A stretch of DNA of 64,000 nt from Alentia gelatinosa (taxonomy: Eukaryota; Annelida; Polychaeta; Phyllodocida; Polynoidae), in assembly GCA_950022655.1 (NCBI GenBank), contig OX465584.1, forward strand, positions 54,914,789 through 54,978,788, given 5' to 3'. Position 1 is the stretch's first letter. Each line of letters begins with the position of its first letter. Position numbers and translations under genes: made by a program. This document shows, one piece after another, positions 1 to 13,200 of this stretch. The notes under the pieces were generated by a model, which ran no database searches, was not told the origin of the DNA, and was given only the letters and a program-made list of their open reading frames with translations.

Positions 1-830
1 TTGGGTAAGGGTTAGGGTATATATGACTATAAACCAGTATAAATGAACTTTTCAAAGTTTTTACATATAGATGCTCAAGGAAACCAAAAATGGGGTAGGC
101 TCAAGGCATCCACAGGGTAGGCTCAAGGCGTCCACAGAAAGGCTCAAGGCGTCCATGGCTCAAATCGCGTCCGGGGCTCAAGGCGTCCATGAACCACCCG
201 GTTGTGCGGCTTATCAGCGCCGGTTGGGAATTGGACATCTTGAGCCTGTTACTGTTTGAGCCCGCTGTCAGCGCGAAAACGTGGACGCCTTGAGCCTACC
301 CTGTGGACGCCTTGAGCCTACCCTGTGGACGCCTTGAGCCTACCTCATTTTAGTTCCGATTAGCGGGTTAGGGTTAGAAAAGGGTTGGGTAAGGGTTAGG
401 GTTGATTATACGAAGGGATACGAAGAAAGTAGTCCCTAGTGCGAGTAAGAATTACAAGAAGGAACTTATGATAATTCGCCGTTTCCCGTTGCGGAGTTTG
501 CCGTGAGCGTGACATCGCGGCGTGTCACGCTTGCGAGGGGAATTGGACGCCTTGAGCCTTTTACCGTTTGAACCTCCTGTCAGCACGAAAACGTGGACGC
601 CTTGAGCCTACCCCGTGGACGCCTTGAGCCTACCCTATTTTAGTTCTGATTAGCGGGTTAGGGTTAGAAAAGGGTTAGGTAAGGGTTAGGGTTGAGTATA
701 TATGACTATAAACCAGTATAAGTACACTTTTCAAAGTTTTTTACATCTAGATGCTCAATGAAACCAAAATGGGGTAGGCTCAAGGCGTCCACAGAAAGGC
801 TCGAATCGTCCCGGGCTCAAGGCGTCCATG
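1..830. repeat. Inverted/direct repeat cluster with TTAGGG-like blocks
   Basis: About a dozen copies of the motif GGACGCCTTGAGCCTACC occur here. They lie in minus orientation at about 95-190 and 775-830, and in plus orientation at about 283-345 and 543-635, so the block folds back on itself. Between them are runs of GGGTTAGGG and GGGTAAGGGTTAGGG (about 5-20, 365-410, 655-700), which match the animal telomere repeat. The stretch from the TTAGGG block through the 'atatatgactataaaccag' sequence to the first minus-orientation motif is repeated directly (1-150 and 680-800). No coding potential is seen. It may be subtelomeric satellite or interstitial telomeric sequence. Confidence 0.7.
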
Positions 831-989
831 AGAACGGGACGATTTGATCCCTGCAATGAAGGTAGTAAATTGCTAGTATAGAAGAATAGAACAAAAAAAG
901 ACTTGTGCAAGTCTATGTTGAGCCAAGAGAGGTGGCGACCGTCAGTTCAAGATCTTCCTTACGTAAGAAGTAGTTACCAGTCCCTGATT

Positions 990-1295
990 TCATTTGGGCA
1001 GGGAACCAGTCTATGCTGCAGGCCTGCATTCAACTTCCCCTCTATCGAATGAACTGGGAACTTGCTTAGCATGTCCTGTGTCAATGCCCCCAGATGGCGT
1101 GGCAATGGTGTCGCCTCCACCAGCACTGGTCGACTGCCCGGCTTGGTGGAAGCGGTCCCTGGGTGCCAGCTGGGCGCCAGCTGCGGCTAGAATAAGGTGG
1201 TTGGTGGAAGAGCACGAACAATTTGCACATTTTCAGCTGGCCGGCTTCCATTTTGTGTTTGACATCTTTTATGGTATATGTTATGATTAATTCAA
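990..1295 (+). repeat. Dispersed repeat, related copy at about 46830-47110
   Basis: The segment shares several blocks in the same order with 46830-47110, for example 'tatcgaatgaac', 'gcccggcttggtggaag' and 'agaat(a)aggtgg'. It is therefore a diverged interspersed repeat, not a gene. The open frame across it has no recognisable domain. The rest of 830-2030 shows nothing else I can name. Confidence 0.45.
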
Positions 1296-2029
1296 TCTTG
1301 CTTTCAGGATGGTGTCATTCATGAATGACAACGCAACGGTCGATGGATTAGTCACCGGGATTACTCAAGCTGACAATCCATTCCGTGATCAAAAGAGCTG
1401 TGCGATACTGTAGTGTGACACATCGAAACTGAGTATCTGGGTAAGTGTTTCACTAATTTCTCACTAATTGTTGTTTTTTCTCACTCATTAGCAAGGGACA
1501 TTGCAAATTTTTTATCTTCTCAATGCCACAAATCCCAGAGAATACCTTTCCCAAGATTTTGAGCGGTAAACAAAAATATTAGAAAGGCAGAAAGTAACAC
1601 TCTCTCAATCAACCTCAGTTTCTGAAAAGTGTCACTGATTGGTTTGGCAGATGATCAAATCTTATTATTTCATGATTTTTCCGGTTATTCAAAAGAGTAT
1701 TTTTCTACTGATCCGAATTTGGAAAAATCATCAAGTCTTATATCAACCGCAATGTCAAATACTTATGCTCCTTTCCCTTTGCAACAAATCAGTGGAAATG
1801 AAAGTTGCACCAAGTCCCAATACTAATTAAAGAAACGTTAATAGACGTTAATAAACATAAATCTAAGTAAAATAAATATTGACAGTGCATTTTTACATGG
1901 TGCCAGACTCTTCGAAGTAGAAGATAAGCAAAAATGAACGTCAGTGTGACTAGAACGTGCTAGACGGGAAATAAGTGTATTTTACTCATTTTTACGTGAT
2001 GCCCCCTTTTCTGATACGCAGAAGTCATA

Positions 2030-2470
2030 ATTGTACGTCTTTGTGGCTAAAATTACACGGATAATCTAAAGGCCTTTCTCTACTGTACCATTGGAGGGGC
2101 TTGCAATCCTGTACCTCTGGAGGTACAGGATCGCAAGCGTGATGTTCCATATAGCTTGCGCTCCTGGGTAATGCATGTACCTCGGATCGCAAGGTAAAAT
2201 CGATTCTGTGTGGAGACTGCCCCGCTTGCGACTGGAACGCTTGAGATCCTAGGTACATGTCGTACGTCCAGCCTCTGACTGGGCATACCAACTATCAAAC
2301 ATGTTTGATATTAAACAACACTTGCGATATGGGGTACATGCGGTACGCCCAGTCTGAGACTGGAGGGAAACTTACTGTCTCCACTGTGCATTTTGCCGCA
2401 TTGTGATCCTGAAGGTACGCCCAGTCTCAGACTGGACGTACCTATGTACCTTGGATCGCACAGTGGAAAC
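2030..2470. repeat. Cluster of short palindromes with GTACCT/AGGTAC cores
   Basis: A near-perfect hairpin at 2100-2136 pairs CTTGCAATCCTGTACCTC with its complement. Further inverted units containing 'gtacgcccagtc' and 'tcagactgg' follow at about 2260-2290, 2340-2365 and 2413-2460, together with 'ggatcgca' blocks at 2105-2460. The cluster looks like a degraded fold-back element. Nothing recognisable follows between 2480 and 3700. Confidence 0.5.
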
Positions 2471-3700
2471 AGGGCTTTAGGTGAAAATTGAGGAGAAGTC
2501 CAGTAGATTAAAGCTGGTGATGTAACGGGCTCTGATTAAATGAGAGATGGATGTCACTTGATAAGCACGTTTCTTGTATCTCTATTTCTGCCATCATTTC
2601 TTAATGTTATTCGATTATAAAAATGCAAGATTTTTTTAATCTATTGCGAATTTTTGAAGTGCACATAGCATCCGTTATATTTTGCTGATAAAACAGGTAC
2701 TAAATCAGCTACTAAAAAAATTATTCCTACCAAAAAATTGGTGTATACGTAAATTCCAATGGAAAGAAAAAATTACCAAATCTAAATCCATAACTAAATT
2801 TGTCCTGACAAAGGGGCAATTGTCTCTGAAATGTTGACATTATAAGTCCATACTGACTTGACATTGCAATTTGTCCAAACTTGAATAAAACTTTATGAAC
2901 TAGATATCACAGAGTTGTAACGTTCGCCATCCATTAGTATTATAAAACGTATTTCTGTGATATGAAGTAGTTAGTAAGGATTGCTAGTAAATGATTTCCT
3001 TGCATTTTTAGCATCTCTAAAATATGTTGATGCATGACTTAGTTGAAAACTAGGAGCAAATAGGATGTTCATCATAGATGAATGACTGTGCAATTATATA
3101 TGAACAACAATTAAAAGGTTTGGGTTAGATTCAGTCTATGGATAGTTTTCAGTAACCTACTTGCACCCAGTCAACTTGCCATTTCTGCAACTGCCTATCT
3201 AGGAGCCAAACAGATCAAGCACCAGTTGGTCTTGAGGTATTTTGGTCATGAGTGATTGGTCATGGTCAGCACGGCATGCTTCTAAGACCCTGAGACACTG
3301 GCTTTCTGCTCTGTTCTCACTGTCACAGTGAACAGCATACAGATAGTAAAGGGATAGTTTTCTGGAAGCACACTGAAAGTTCAATGTGACCACTCTAACC
3401 TCTAGATGATGTATTTAGGGCGTGCAAGCATGCTCTCAAAACATCGGATGGAGCTAACAAAGGAAATGGCTGTGTCGCACTAAGCTACCACTGTGAATGA
3501 CAAGTTGGTACAAAGACTATGATGTCAATCAGAACATTGTTGCATGGCAACAGTCACACACGCTACTGTCACTTGGTGACCAATTCTGCTGTTGATCGCA
3601 TGGAATGGCAACCTTGATTCTTAGTCTCAAACTGATGGTTTTCACTCAATAAACAGTCGTTTCATCTTGTGGGGAATCATCAGGCATATGTCTGTGCATA

Positions 3701-4054
3701 TTAACCCTTTCCCTGCAGCACCCAGTTCCCCTGCTAAGCATTACACAGCAGGCATTGCCTGCCCAAACGACCCTGCGATGACAGGCACCTTTTTTTTTGG
3801 AAATAGCAATGTCATGTGATGTATCATGTGATTTTAGTAATTTACCTTGGTGGCTGATCATATTTTGTTATACCAAATCAAAGGTCAATATGGCTCATAT
3901 ACATTACCAAAGTTTCTTTTAAATCAAACAATTATATTTTTATCTATTGAATTTTGTATAAAAGTATCAATGATGCCTCTAAGATGCCTGGAGGCATCTT
4001 CCTGCCGTAGCCAGGGGAATGCCTGGAGGCATCTTCCTGCTATTAAAGGGTTAA
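3701..4054. mobile_element. piggyBac-like MITE (TTAA target, CCCTTT termini)
   Basis: The element starts TTAACCCTTTCCCTGCAGC and ends GCTATTAAAGGGTTAA. It therefore has TTAA at both ends followed by CCCTTT inverted termini, the signature of piggyBac-type insertions. Near the right end it carries two copies of the palindrome GATGCCTGGAGGCATC (about 3980-4040). It has no transposase frame and is non-autonomous. From 4055 to 5730 I see no gene or clear repeat. Confidence 0.6.
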
Positions 4055-5733
4055 AAACTAAATTGGTTTAAAAAAATACAGAACTGTGTATATCTTTTCA
4101 GGTAAAAGAAGATAAGAGTTGGCAGTGCTGCACGAAGATGTTAACAAGCAGATCTCCAAGCCCTGAGACGACCAAACCATATAAAAGCATTCCTTGCCAG
4201 AAATTCAAACAACGCAAGACTTCCTGAAAGATCAAGGCTTGCCAGATTTCACTCTTCTTTGTATCTATTGGTATATAAGGATTATATGGTGTATGCGTGT
4301 GCAATTTCTCCTTAGAAAACTGATTATGATTTTCCATGTTTATTGGCTGTCGTAAATACCATTTTCACACTTGTTGAAAATATCTTTGGTCAAGTTATGA
4401 TTGAAAACATACCTATGGTATATATTATTTTGGTGGGAATATTAGCTTTGGACGTGTGGTGTTCGTTGGCTATGTTCTACTTTAATGGGAAATAGTGCAA
4501 TGTTGTTTAACAATTTCAAAAAAGTTAATGCGGATTACTAATGCAGGGGAAGAACGTGCTGATCCATTTTTGGTATTACAGGTATACCTATTTTTCAGAC
4601 ATATATGTTTTATATGTAGAGAGAAAAGCTTGTCCAGTGTATTGCATTTACATTGTCACCTTCGGGAAGCTTTATCCAGGATACATTTCATGCAGTATTA
4701 GGAGGCGCATGCACCAAAAAAAAACATGCTATGCCCTGTAAAAATTCATGTTTATCAGTTATTTAGTTTCTACCACTAATCCAATTTGATCTGGATATTG
4801 AAAGGTTAAAGGATTTATCTATGCACAACTTTATTGCACATTTTGCATTTGTGAGTAGAAACGTGCAGAAAAATATGAACTGAGAGAAGCATTACAAATT
4901 GATGGAAGAATATGATTTTAATGGGGCATCATGAACAGTTATAATACGTTTTCATATTTTACGTTACAGCTTTATTTTAGACGAAATATTTATCGTATCA
5001 CTGCCATTTTGGATATAGTTTAAGCGGATCGTTACCATACTTAGATGAGGTGAAAAGAAATGCCGGTTGACACGTAGCCATCAAGTTGTGTGGCTTTCTG
5101 TTAAAGGGTCTTTTATTATTACTGCACAATTCTTTTTTAGAGAGGCTCCACTTCATGCTTCTTTTTAAGTGAGACGATGAATTGTATCTGATATATTTAT
5201 TTGATGACATTTGTTCTTTTGAATAAACAAATTTAAGCTCAGATTACGATTTTATTTGTTTATTTAAACAAAAGATTCAATGATGACCAAGGTACAAATT
5301 ATGTTCTGAATGCCTAGTACAGGCAAGGGGCTGGGAAATTACAAAATGATAAAAAAACATTGGGGTGGGGGCCCAGGGGTATGAAGTCCCCTCTTTGCAT
5401 TTTTGAAATATTCTAGTGAATTCCTGGCCCCAGTTGAGAACTAAAGTGGCCAGAATTGCACAAATATCTATCACCATCTTTCAGGTTTACATTTTTAACT
5501 CAAAGAAGTTTAAAAAAAGATTATTACACCGAGAGTGTGGTGGATGGAGATCGTTATCATCGACCTATCTGCAGGACAGGTTATTTATGAGTTTTCGGTC
5601 CCACTGCAAACCAACACGAGGGTAATAGGTCGTTAAGATACACACAGAAAAACATAATCTATACTGCATAAATTGATGTCTTAGTAAGTTTAAAAAAAAA
5701 AGGGTTTTCTCATCAGTTTTAAGTATATATTGA

Positions 5734-6132
5734 GAAAACGTGGTAACTGAGCCCTTAAGGATGGCCATTCAAGGTCTTTTGCATTACATAAAATGTCCCG
5801 TCGCTGGAGGTGGAGGGACATATTTATTTATGTTACAAAAGGCAGAGAATGGCATGCCGACGGCTCAGTCACTACGTTTTCTTATAGTTATATACTAATT
5901 AGAAAACTGGTTCAAAAAGTTTTCCGTCCGTGCGGCGTTGCCGTCGACCGACGAGAAAAAATTGTGGTAGCGTTACGCACAAGGCCACGTCTGACTGTCA
6001 TTGTACTTATTAGAAAACACCTTTTTTTAAGTCATCAATTCATGCTCATTCACTACCCGAACATTATAGTTAACTACATTCATAGCAGCAGGTAGTATTT
6101 CTTAGACGTTCGGGCATAGGTATAAATGATAA
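5734..6132 (-). mobile_element. Composite hairpin + TIR element, TTATATACCT family
   Basis: A hairpin at 5734-5881 begins GAAAACGTGGTAACTGAGCC and ends GGCTCAGTCACTACGTTTTC, with the apex near 5795-5815. It is followed directly by a module running from 'ttatagttatatacta' to 'cataggtataaatgataag'. The hairpin closely resembles the one at 38370-38515. The apex here (cgtcgctggaggtgg) is a diverged version of the apex found in other copies. It has no coding capacity. Confidence 0.65.
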
Positions 6133-6818
6133 GTTGAAAGTTATTTAAATGTGTGATCTATGAGGACATCTTTTGTCATGCATGCATTGGTTGCCTAAAT
6201 CCATCGTATTAAGGAACCAGAATGCCTTCTGCAAAACTGACTTTAATAAAGTTGGTAGAAAAATACAATCTGTTGCTTTAAACAATATATATAGGTAGAG
6301 TATCTAAAAAAATGATTACACATAAATAGATTGTATTCTATTGTTGTTTAGCAACAAGATTTCGTATATATGTCAGTGTGATGAAGATGTGATCCATAGG
6401 GAAACACAACCACGGAAAATCGGGGCGAAATTATTTTTTTGACAGATTTCTTATATAACCTATGATTTTCACTGATAAGTTTTATTCTTCTAATTAATCA
6501 CAAAATATCAATGAATACTATATTCATCTATGCTTATCCTCATGAGTATTCAGAGTAAGGTCATTTTAACGAGTTGAGATTTTGTCTACCAAATATCACA
6601 ATGTGCTATGTTGATAACTGCAGCTCTTCAATTATCAGCCTGGAAAAAAACCTACGAAAAATGAATGTGCTGTTGAATACAACTATTACATTGCTGAGTA
6701 TTAGAGGCAACTGAGAAATAGTGACATGCTGGTTTTAAACCAAAGTGCATTGATAGTGCGTATATAAATGCCAGTTTTTAAAGCTTTATCTTAGTTGATA
6801 CTGTAGAAAATGAATGTT

Positions 6819-7176
6819 TTATCCTACCCCTAATAAAAAACGCCATAGGTTTAACATTGACTCAATGTATTTAACATAGCATTGGATAAAGTGTTATTTA
6901 TGCACAGAGGTGAATAAAAGAACGGACCAATCAGGGATGAGATAACGAAAGTAGATCCGGCAGCATTGATAACTACTAACATGAATAATTACAAATATTG
7001 TCTGTATATCAGTGAGATGGGGTAGGATAAATGCGAAACCGAACTCGAGTTAGCCAATGTTTATACTACTCTGGTCAGGTCTGCTACTCACAACACCCGG
7101 CTAACGCCTCGTGCAGTAAACCACAACCTGCCCATCGTGGCATAAACATTGACAAGGCTAACTCTCGTTTGGTTTC
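6819..7176 (+). mobile_element. Composite TIR + hairpin element, TTATCCTACCCC family
   Basis: The left terminus TTATCCTACCCC at 6819 is followed by TAATAAAAAACGCCATAGG. The complementary GGGGTAGGATAA lies at 7019-7030. Four bases later a hairpin (7035-7176) begins GAAACCGAACTCGAGTTAG and ends CTAACTCTCGTTTGGTTTC. Its apex holds CCCGGCTAACGCCTCG and GCAGTAA. An exact 18-bp direct repeat, ACTGTAGAAAATGAATGT, lies at 6800-6817 and 7204-7221. The element sits just beyond the 3' end of LRRC72. The 6133-6818 interval shows nothing else. Confidence 0.75.
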
Positions 7177-7240
7177 TACTAATTCTTTGTTGTTTTTTTG
7201 TAAACTGTAGAAAATGAATGTAACAGTTTGTAAGTCCTGC

Positions 7241-10200
7241 TTATCGGAACTGCGTTGTGATGATCTGTGGTGTGATGACAGGGTTATCTTTTAGACGTCG
7301 CTCTTCGGCCCGAGGCACTTTACTCCAATCAAAATGTGAGAATTCCATCACAGACCGTCTTAGTGCACGCATGTTGACCGCCTGCTCTTCTGTTGAATAT
7401 GGCGGGCTTAAAGTAAATATATATAAAGAAAACGTGATTAACAGTGCATCATATTCATAAAAATAGTAAAAATCTTCCCTTTTTTTTGTTATCACAGTTG
7501 GGGCTAGGTAAAATCTAACGGTTATTTTTTTTTCCAACCATGGACTTTCTCGCAAACCCTAACGGAACGAAAAGATTATACGACCAGGTAAAATCTAAGA
7601 CTAATTTTTATTGAATAGTAACAAATTCAATTTTCAACAAATTCTTTTATCAATGTTGCAGGTTGATAATATCTAAAAGCTAGGTCACTTTTATTCTTAA
7701 AGAAATAGAAAATAACGCTTGCTGATACTCCTTATTTTACGTTATAGCTGTGAGCCATACTGGAGCCATAGCATTAGTAAGAACCAAAAGTGAGAAATAA
7801 TAAATTATAAAACGTAAGTTTATCTGTCACCAAGTACTGAGGAACAGATACGCTTCAAATAGACATTGCTCGATGGAATTTATACAATTTAGATTCTTGT
7901 TTCAGTTCTGGTGGGATGCTTCTCATGAATTTGATTCACAGTAGAAGCGATGCTTACTTATCTCTGTAGAAGTTGTTTCCAATCTCGAAGTCAACTGGAT
8001 CAGAAAAAGGTACAGATGACAATACAACATCTTTAAAGCTAATCATCAATTATCAATCAAAATACCCACTCCAAACCAAATCAGAGATATTTTGTCACTT
8101 GTAACTAATATGAGAGTCAAGATATTTCACATGCCTTCAAAGTTGACTTCTCTTGGATAATCAAATTCAGTTATATGCGCGAAGACATTCTAACTGCTGT
8201 TCTTTAGTAATCATTGATTCTGCGTGACATCAGAGGGGTTTACATAATATCATCCACCTAATACGAAGCGTCCATAGAAAACATAGGGAGTGTGTATCAT
8301 CATACCTGGAGCACACAGATACTTTATGTGCTCCGGGCTGCAAAAACCAGCACATACGGAAAAATAGTGCATATGAAAAAATAGTCCGTACGTAAATGAA
8401 TTGATATTGGTATGCCACTTGTCAGGAGAAGAATGGTTTCAGATAAAAGCGGTAGAATGCTCCCCAGAGTTGACTCTGCGCAATGTCCTTGCATGCGCTC
8501 GGATATTATTATATACCTGTGTCTGAATGTCTATTAAATACTGCCCGCTGCTAGGGGTGCAGTAATAATAATGTTCGTGCCCGCTGTGACTGCGACTTTA
8601 TAAGTCATTAAAATGGAGCTTTTAATTATCTTAAGGTATATAATAATAAGCAAACATCCTGACTGTAGGAGAAAATTTTATTGTTCTCGGTCATTTCTCA
8701 GTTAAAAATGACCACGAACAATAAAAGTTTCGCCTACAGTAAGGATGTTTCCTAATATTACTACGCGTCAACTCCTCACAGCATACAACTGCTTGTAACT
8801 GAAACCAGCCAATATAGTGCATATGCACACGGACACAACAGACATGCGGGGCGTCCCCTTAAGTTGGGTTGAAATAAACTAAATACCAATTTCTTTTCTT
8901 GTCCCCTTAAGCGGGGTGTCCCAGAAGCTTAGTTTTACTGTATGCTACATTATCTCACCCCGCTATTTTTTTCCATAGGCTTAACGTTAGGAACTCGTAC
9001 TCCACGGCCGTGAAAGTATCGTACCTAATACTCAATGGCTAATTTGGTGAGTTATTCCAGCAATAAATGATGTTATACGGGGTGAGATAAAATCCGAAAC
9101 CCACTCGATGAGAATAACTTGGTCTGTACTCCACCTCGTTTGACCGCTATGTAATTCACTCAGCTTCGCTTCGTTTATTACTCCGCAGTCAAACTCGGTG
9201 GAGTACGGACCAAGTTATTCTCATCTCATGGGTTTCCTTCTAATAGCCTAACCATCGACAAACTAAAAACCCTGCTTAAGGGGACACCCTGCTTAAGGGG
9301 GACACCCTGTTTAAGGTGACACCCCACTTAAGGGGACACCCCGCTTAAGGGGACGGTTTCCTTGGAGCGGAGGGTGTTTTTTTAAGCGGGGTTTTGCTGT
9401 AGTTTGACATCGGAATGGCAGACCTGGCTCTGTGGGTTGAGGTGACTCCTGGTCGCGCGGGTAGTAGAGAGCGGGCGGCCCTTCTGACCGCCGACAGAAG
9501 GCGATACTCTCTTTGATACTCTCGTTGAACTGGTCGTAAAGCCGCCGCCCTTCGTCGCGTTCTGTCTTCAGTACTTCTACAATAGAAAAAACATCCACAC
9601 TGACTTTAAAATCTGCAATAAAGAATTTCTTTTCACAATATGGAAAAAGGATGTTTTTTTCCCCTCCCTAGCTGGTGTAAGGGATGGGGCTTGGCTGAAT
9701 GCCTAGTCTCCCCCACCCCAACCTCCCACTGATGAGTAGTCGAAATTAGGTTTTCCCAACATACCTGTAATATTCATGAGACTTCGGAATGTGCCCATGA
9801 TATCTATGAGAGTACTATTTCCGATTCCACAATGAACATTGTCACATGTGAGATTTTACTGTAGAGTTGACAGACGTGGCGAAGTTGCCATCACGAGCTA
9901 CCGTATCAGACTTTTTTCTTTCTTTTTAATTGATGATACAACTTAACCGTTCATTTTTTAGAATGAAAGATAGTTTATGCATCGTAATTTGATAGTTTCA
10001 AAATTCAGCTTTATTGATAAAAAAAAATCTACTGAGATTTATCTTGATTGAAATAGATCCTTGCCACGCCAAGTGAATACAGTGTTCTAGGATGGTTTTT
10101 TTCCCCATACTCAATGGGTGATAAACAGATAAATATTTGCAGGCTATGATAAAATCAGAAACGCATTTGTGTTTGGTTCAAGTCCCCATTTACCATCTCA

Positions 10201-13200
10201 TTTGGAGCACTTCGAAATATTCACCTGGCTACCGCCTCGTTCATATTACTGCATACTCTAAACTTGATGGCGAACGGGGACGCAGACCAAACACTCATCA
10301 ATTTATATCCTAGTAGTTTGCGTATATTATCGCCTCGTCCGCAATCTAAAATGTCAAGGTAGTGGAAATGAAATTCATATTTACCATGCCTGTCAAAGAG
10401 CTGCACGGATGGAACATGGTGCACGACATAGACGCGGTATTCCTGTTCCTGGGCAACAGGATTATTGAAGAGATCTGTCAGAAATAGGAGCATGGTAAAG
10501 AAACATCTAAATAAGAATAAAAGGGCTGGTTCCACCAACACAATGGATTTGCCGTGGTATATCTTGTTATATCTTAGAGTGTCGTAATATGTTGTACCTC
10601 CTTTGTCACAATATGTAGCATGCAATGTCATGTATATGTTTTGCTGCTCCACCACTGTGACGCCTCAAGATACATCACGGAAAATATGCATGCGATAATT
10701 CAAAACCTAGCAAGATTTAGCAAGACAACCAAATCGTGACTAATCTCCTTATATCTTTTTTTTTTTTTAAAGGGTTTTATTTTCATGATTTCGAATACAG
10801 GATTCGTTCTTCCATTCACGAAAAACAGGAACAGATATACAGACAATTTACATGCACAATACAGTAACTATATGGTGAAAGACAGGTGATGCCCATTCTA
10901 TACTCTGACTTCCTGTCTGATCAACATTATGGGTGATACAATTATTACAGTTGGTACGTGACACACAATCAATAACAGTTATATAGTTAATACCTAATTA
11001 ACCATATTTTGATGACTTCATATATTTGTACTTATAATTTATTCATAATCTTGTGTGTTGGTGGAATCAGCACTTAAGGTGGAAACTCAGGTTTCCCGTT
11101 ATGATTTTAATCGAAGTTAGGTTTATGCAAGTTGATATATTATATCCAGATGTTTGCTGTCGTCCTAGGGTTAGATTTTGCTGGGGCAGAGAGCCCTAAT
11201 ATTTCAATTCATATTTCTGTATATCATTGATCTATCTCCCGCTTTCCGAGAACCATAGTTGTGTAGTTTATTGGATATAAAAGTGTGTAATGCCTTCTGA
11301 CTAAGTTAAATGTACATTAAATGGAGTTACATTCTATGTAGCATTTTCATCTACTATCAAACAAAGTCTAAGGATAACGAATAAGATTCGACCAGAACAG
11401 GTGCATTCTGTAATTGGATATTAGATCAATTATTTGTTTTGATATAACTGGATAGATGGAACAATTTTATCTTCAACCTCAATTTATTTTTTAATTCCGA
11501 CGTTGCAGTCATGGCTCATCTGTCTTTTCAAGGAGTCATAAGAATACTACACCAGAATAACGTGCGGGAATTACAGAAGAAAAAATAGAATGGAAAGCTT
11601 CTACTACATGATTACTATCCTTCGATCATGACCTTCACAAGGCCGATAGTTATTCAAAATTCTCTCCGCAAATCCAAATCCGTTTGGTTTTTGGATCCTA
11701 ATGGACTTTCTTTTCTACGATTGCCATGGCATACACAGACAAACCTAAATAGCTGTTTTCACTGGCATTGTGTTGTGTATCTGAATGTCTATTCGTATCA
11801 TCGAGGAAATCCCCTCGTATTACTATAGAATTCTACTATACTTATCCAAACTAAGAGTGCTTGAACATGCTGCCATGAGGAATATTGGCCTAAGACATAA
11901 AAGGGTGTGATGATGCTACTTTTTCCTGTGCAATGAAATAAAACTTTAGATTTGAAAATGCAATAGAAAAAAATGTGTATAGAAATATAGGCGAGATTAA
12001 CCTTGTATGCAAACATATAAAGCGTTAGAAAAAGAGGAGTTTGTATAATGACCTGAACCTGTCTCTTACATATTAATATCTGCAAAGGAATCACGAATAA
12101 AATGTTTTTAGAAGTAAAAAGTCTGCAACAATTAGTAGTCAACTATATCAGATAACGACAGGTAGAAAGATACATATCTATATTCTTAGTTATTTATGCA
12201 TGTATAAAAATTGCATGCGAAATTATTTATACAGGTGGTTTTATTGTTGACGCTTCAGAGGTAATGTTTTGGGTTGGATATATATATATCTGTATTTATT
12301 AATATATTAATTTATCCTACATATCCTATCCGACATACCAGCAGTCGCTTGGCTCGATAACACGTCTACAATTATTAATTTATCCTACCCCTCATATCAA
12401 TCTCCATAGACTTTACATAGTGTGACTCTATGCCACTGTAATGCAATAAAATATCTATATGCCATACATGACATATGAGGTTAAAAACATTTGACGGGGT
12501 AGGATAAAATCTAAACGTCACAAATTTTAATATGGTTGTTTACATGGCGTTTGTTGTCTTCTACAGATATCACTCAGCTCCACTTTGTGATATCATTCTC
12601 CGAAGACATCTCACGCCATATAAACAATCATATGAAAATTCATGATGTTTCTTAATAATAACGACCACGGCAGTGTATTTTTTTCTATTCTCGAAAAGTG
12701 CTATAGATTTTTTTTAGAACACAGACGGACCTCGCCTCGTTCTGCAAGTTTAGAAAAGTGCTTTATCCTACCCCTAATAAAAAACCGCCATAGACTTAAC
12801 TTTTTTTTTTTTTTTGCAAGTTTTATTAGGGAATATTGTGTGTTCACTATCACCGAATTCGGCAATAGAGCCGTTCTTCCACTCGGGCCCTTGGAAATTT
12901 TATGTGGCAGGCCGTGACATAAAGTGTTTTTTATGCCACTAGAGTAATAACAATATTGACCAATCAGAGAGCAGGATGTCAGCTACTATGAAAAAAAGTT
13001 CTGTTGGTCATTGACTCAATATTTATCTTTTGGTAAAAGGCAAAAGCATAGACGAGGTAGGATAAATACGAAACCGAACGAGAGTTAGACTTGACAATGT
13101 CTATGCCACGATGGGAAGGTCGCGTATTACTACACGAGGCGTAGCCGAGTGTAGTGAGGAGCAGACCTGACCAGAGTAACTCTCGTTCGGTTTCTACTAA

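Noticed and set aside
4098..4337. Minus-strand 79-codon frame with a hydrophobic stretch and a possible splice acceptor
   Set aside because: No partner exon or known motif is visible within several kilobases. Support is too weak for a CDS.
10221..10655. 144-codon minus-strand frame as a separate gene
   Set aside because: Only 10385-10474 is coding (LRRC72 exon 5). The rest is intron on either side.
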